NCBI GenBank assembly: GCA_018971195.1
Contig: JAGXBK010000010.1
Coordinates: 1-38,771 of the forward strand
Direction: 5' to 3'
Length of the DNA: 38,771 bases
From: Betaproteobacteria bacterium
GTDB lineage: Bacteria > Pseudomonadota > Gammaproteobacteria > Burkholderiales > Casimicrobiaceae
A program made the translations under genes and the position numbers. Shown here in pieces: positions 37,709 through 38,771 of this stretch (position 1 is its first letter; every line of letters begins with the position of its first letter). Below the pieces are notes generated by a model. The model had not been told where the DNA came from, did not search any database, and was given only the letters and a program-made list of their open reading frames with translations.

Positions 37709-38745
37709 GCCGCGAGGGCCTCCTCCTCCCAGGACACCTGCGATGAGCGATACTGCAGGCGGTGATCCGCGCGCTCGGCAGCGTCGAAGAACCGGTCGAC
37801 GGCAGCCGACTGCTCGGCGACCGATTCGGCCGCATTCACCTGACGCCTGAAGTCCTCCGATCCCAGGAGCTCGCGCGTATACCAATGCAGGTGCTTGCGG
37901 GCGATGCGCACGCCCAGCGCCTCGCCGTAGAACGCGTAATGATCCGCGAGGTGCTCGCCGATCAGCGCGCGGACCTCCGCCACGGTCGGCGCGGGCAACA
38001 GCTCGCCGGTGGCAAGGTAATGGGCGATCTCGCGGAAGATCCACGGGCGCCCCTGCGCGGCACGCCCGATCATCAGGGCATCCGCAGCCGTGTACACGAG
38101 GACCTGGCGGGCGCGCTCGGGCGAGTCGATGTCGCCGTTCGCGATGACCGGAATCCTCACGGCACGCTTGACCGCGCGCACCGTGTCGAACTCGACGGGG
38201 CCGTGAAACAGGCATGCGCGCGTGCGCCCGTGGACGGCGAGCGCGGCGATGCCCGCATCCTCGGCGATTCTCGCGATGGCGAGCGCATTGCGCGTCTCGG
38301 GCGACGCTCCGGTGCGGATCTTGAGCGTGACCGGAACGTCGACCGCACGCACGACCGCTTCAAGGATCGACGCGACCAGCGGTTCGTTTCCGAGGAGCGC
38401 GGACCCCGCGGCAGCGTTGCAGACCTTCTTCGCCGGGCACCCCATGTTGATGTCGATGATCTGGGCGCCGCGCTGGACGTTGTAGCGGGCCGCGTCGGCA
38501 AGGAGTCGCGGATCGGCGCCGGCGATCTGCACGGCGATCGGGGCCACCTCGCCCTCGTGGTCGGTGCGCCGCCGCGACGTGTCGGTCGCCCACAGGCGCG
38601 GATTCGCGGCGACCATCTCCGACACCGCGTAGCCGGCGCCCAGCCGCTTGCAAAGCATCCGGAACGGGCGATCGGTGACGCCTGCCATCGGTGCGACGGC
38701 GAGATTGTTCGGCAAGGAATGACCACCGATGCGCACGGCCTGCAC
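37705..38745 (-). CDS. dusB: tRNA-dihydrouridine synthase B
   Basis: LAVAPMAGVTDRPFRMLCKRLGAGYAVSEMVAANPRLW...IIDINMGCPAKKVCNAAAGSALL...VHGRTRACLF...VIANGDIDSPERARQVL...ADALMIGRAAQGRPWIFREI. Confidence 0.96.
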   Translation of the reverse strand: MQAVRIGGHSLPNNLAVAPMAGVTDRPFRMLCKRLGAGYAVSEMVAANPRLWATDTSRRRTDHEGEVAPIAVQIAGADPRLLADAARYNVQRGAQIIDINMGCPAKKVCNAAAGSALLGNEPLVASILEAVVRAVDVPVTLKIRTGASPETRNALAIARIAEDAGIAALAVHGRTRACLFHGPVEFDTVRAVKRAVRIPVIANGDIDSPERARQVLVYTAADALMIGRAAQGRPWIFREIAHYLATGELLPAPTVAEVRALIGEHLADHYAFYGEALGVRIARKHLHWYTRELLGSEDFRRQVNAAESVAEQSAAVDRFFDAAERADHRLQYRSSQVSWEEEALAA

Positions 38746-38771
38746 GATCGACTTCGAGGGGAGGGGGTCGA

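Overview
High-GC, gene-dense chromosomal window that looks betaproteobacterial from gene content; taxonomy is inferred, not tested. Left to right: hemB (minus, open at the left edge), engB (minus), a di-heme cytochrome c4-like gene (plus), and an LPS/O-antigen cluster (minus rfbD-C-A-B, a UDP-sugar epimerase and a GT2 glycosyltransferase; divergent waaC-waaA). Next come tolC and pcm (minus), a 206-bp palindromic repeat element, and a minus-strand exporter block (ABC-2 permease, ABC ATPase, HlyD adaptor, TetR regulator, RND pump, RND adaptor). Two complete branched-chain amino-acid-type ABC transporters (livKHMGF plus, livFGMHK minus) then converge on an uncharacterised membrane protein. The right end carries a NUDIX-acylphosphatase fusion, hemF, purD, a divergent PagP-like gene, purH, fis and dusB. 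The strongest non-coding signal is a perfect 86-bp inverted repeat (12645-12730 / 12765-12850, 34-bp spacer). It contains six copies of GGGGTCAGAGCTG and lies 2 bp past the ABC permease stop codon. Other items to check: a TetR operator/promoter that predicts a leaderless mRNA, the in-frame NUDIX-acylphosphatase fusion, and the PagP candidate between purH and purD. No rRNA, tRNA or CRISPR array was recognised. All family calls come from reading motifs by eye; no database search was run.
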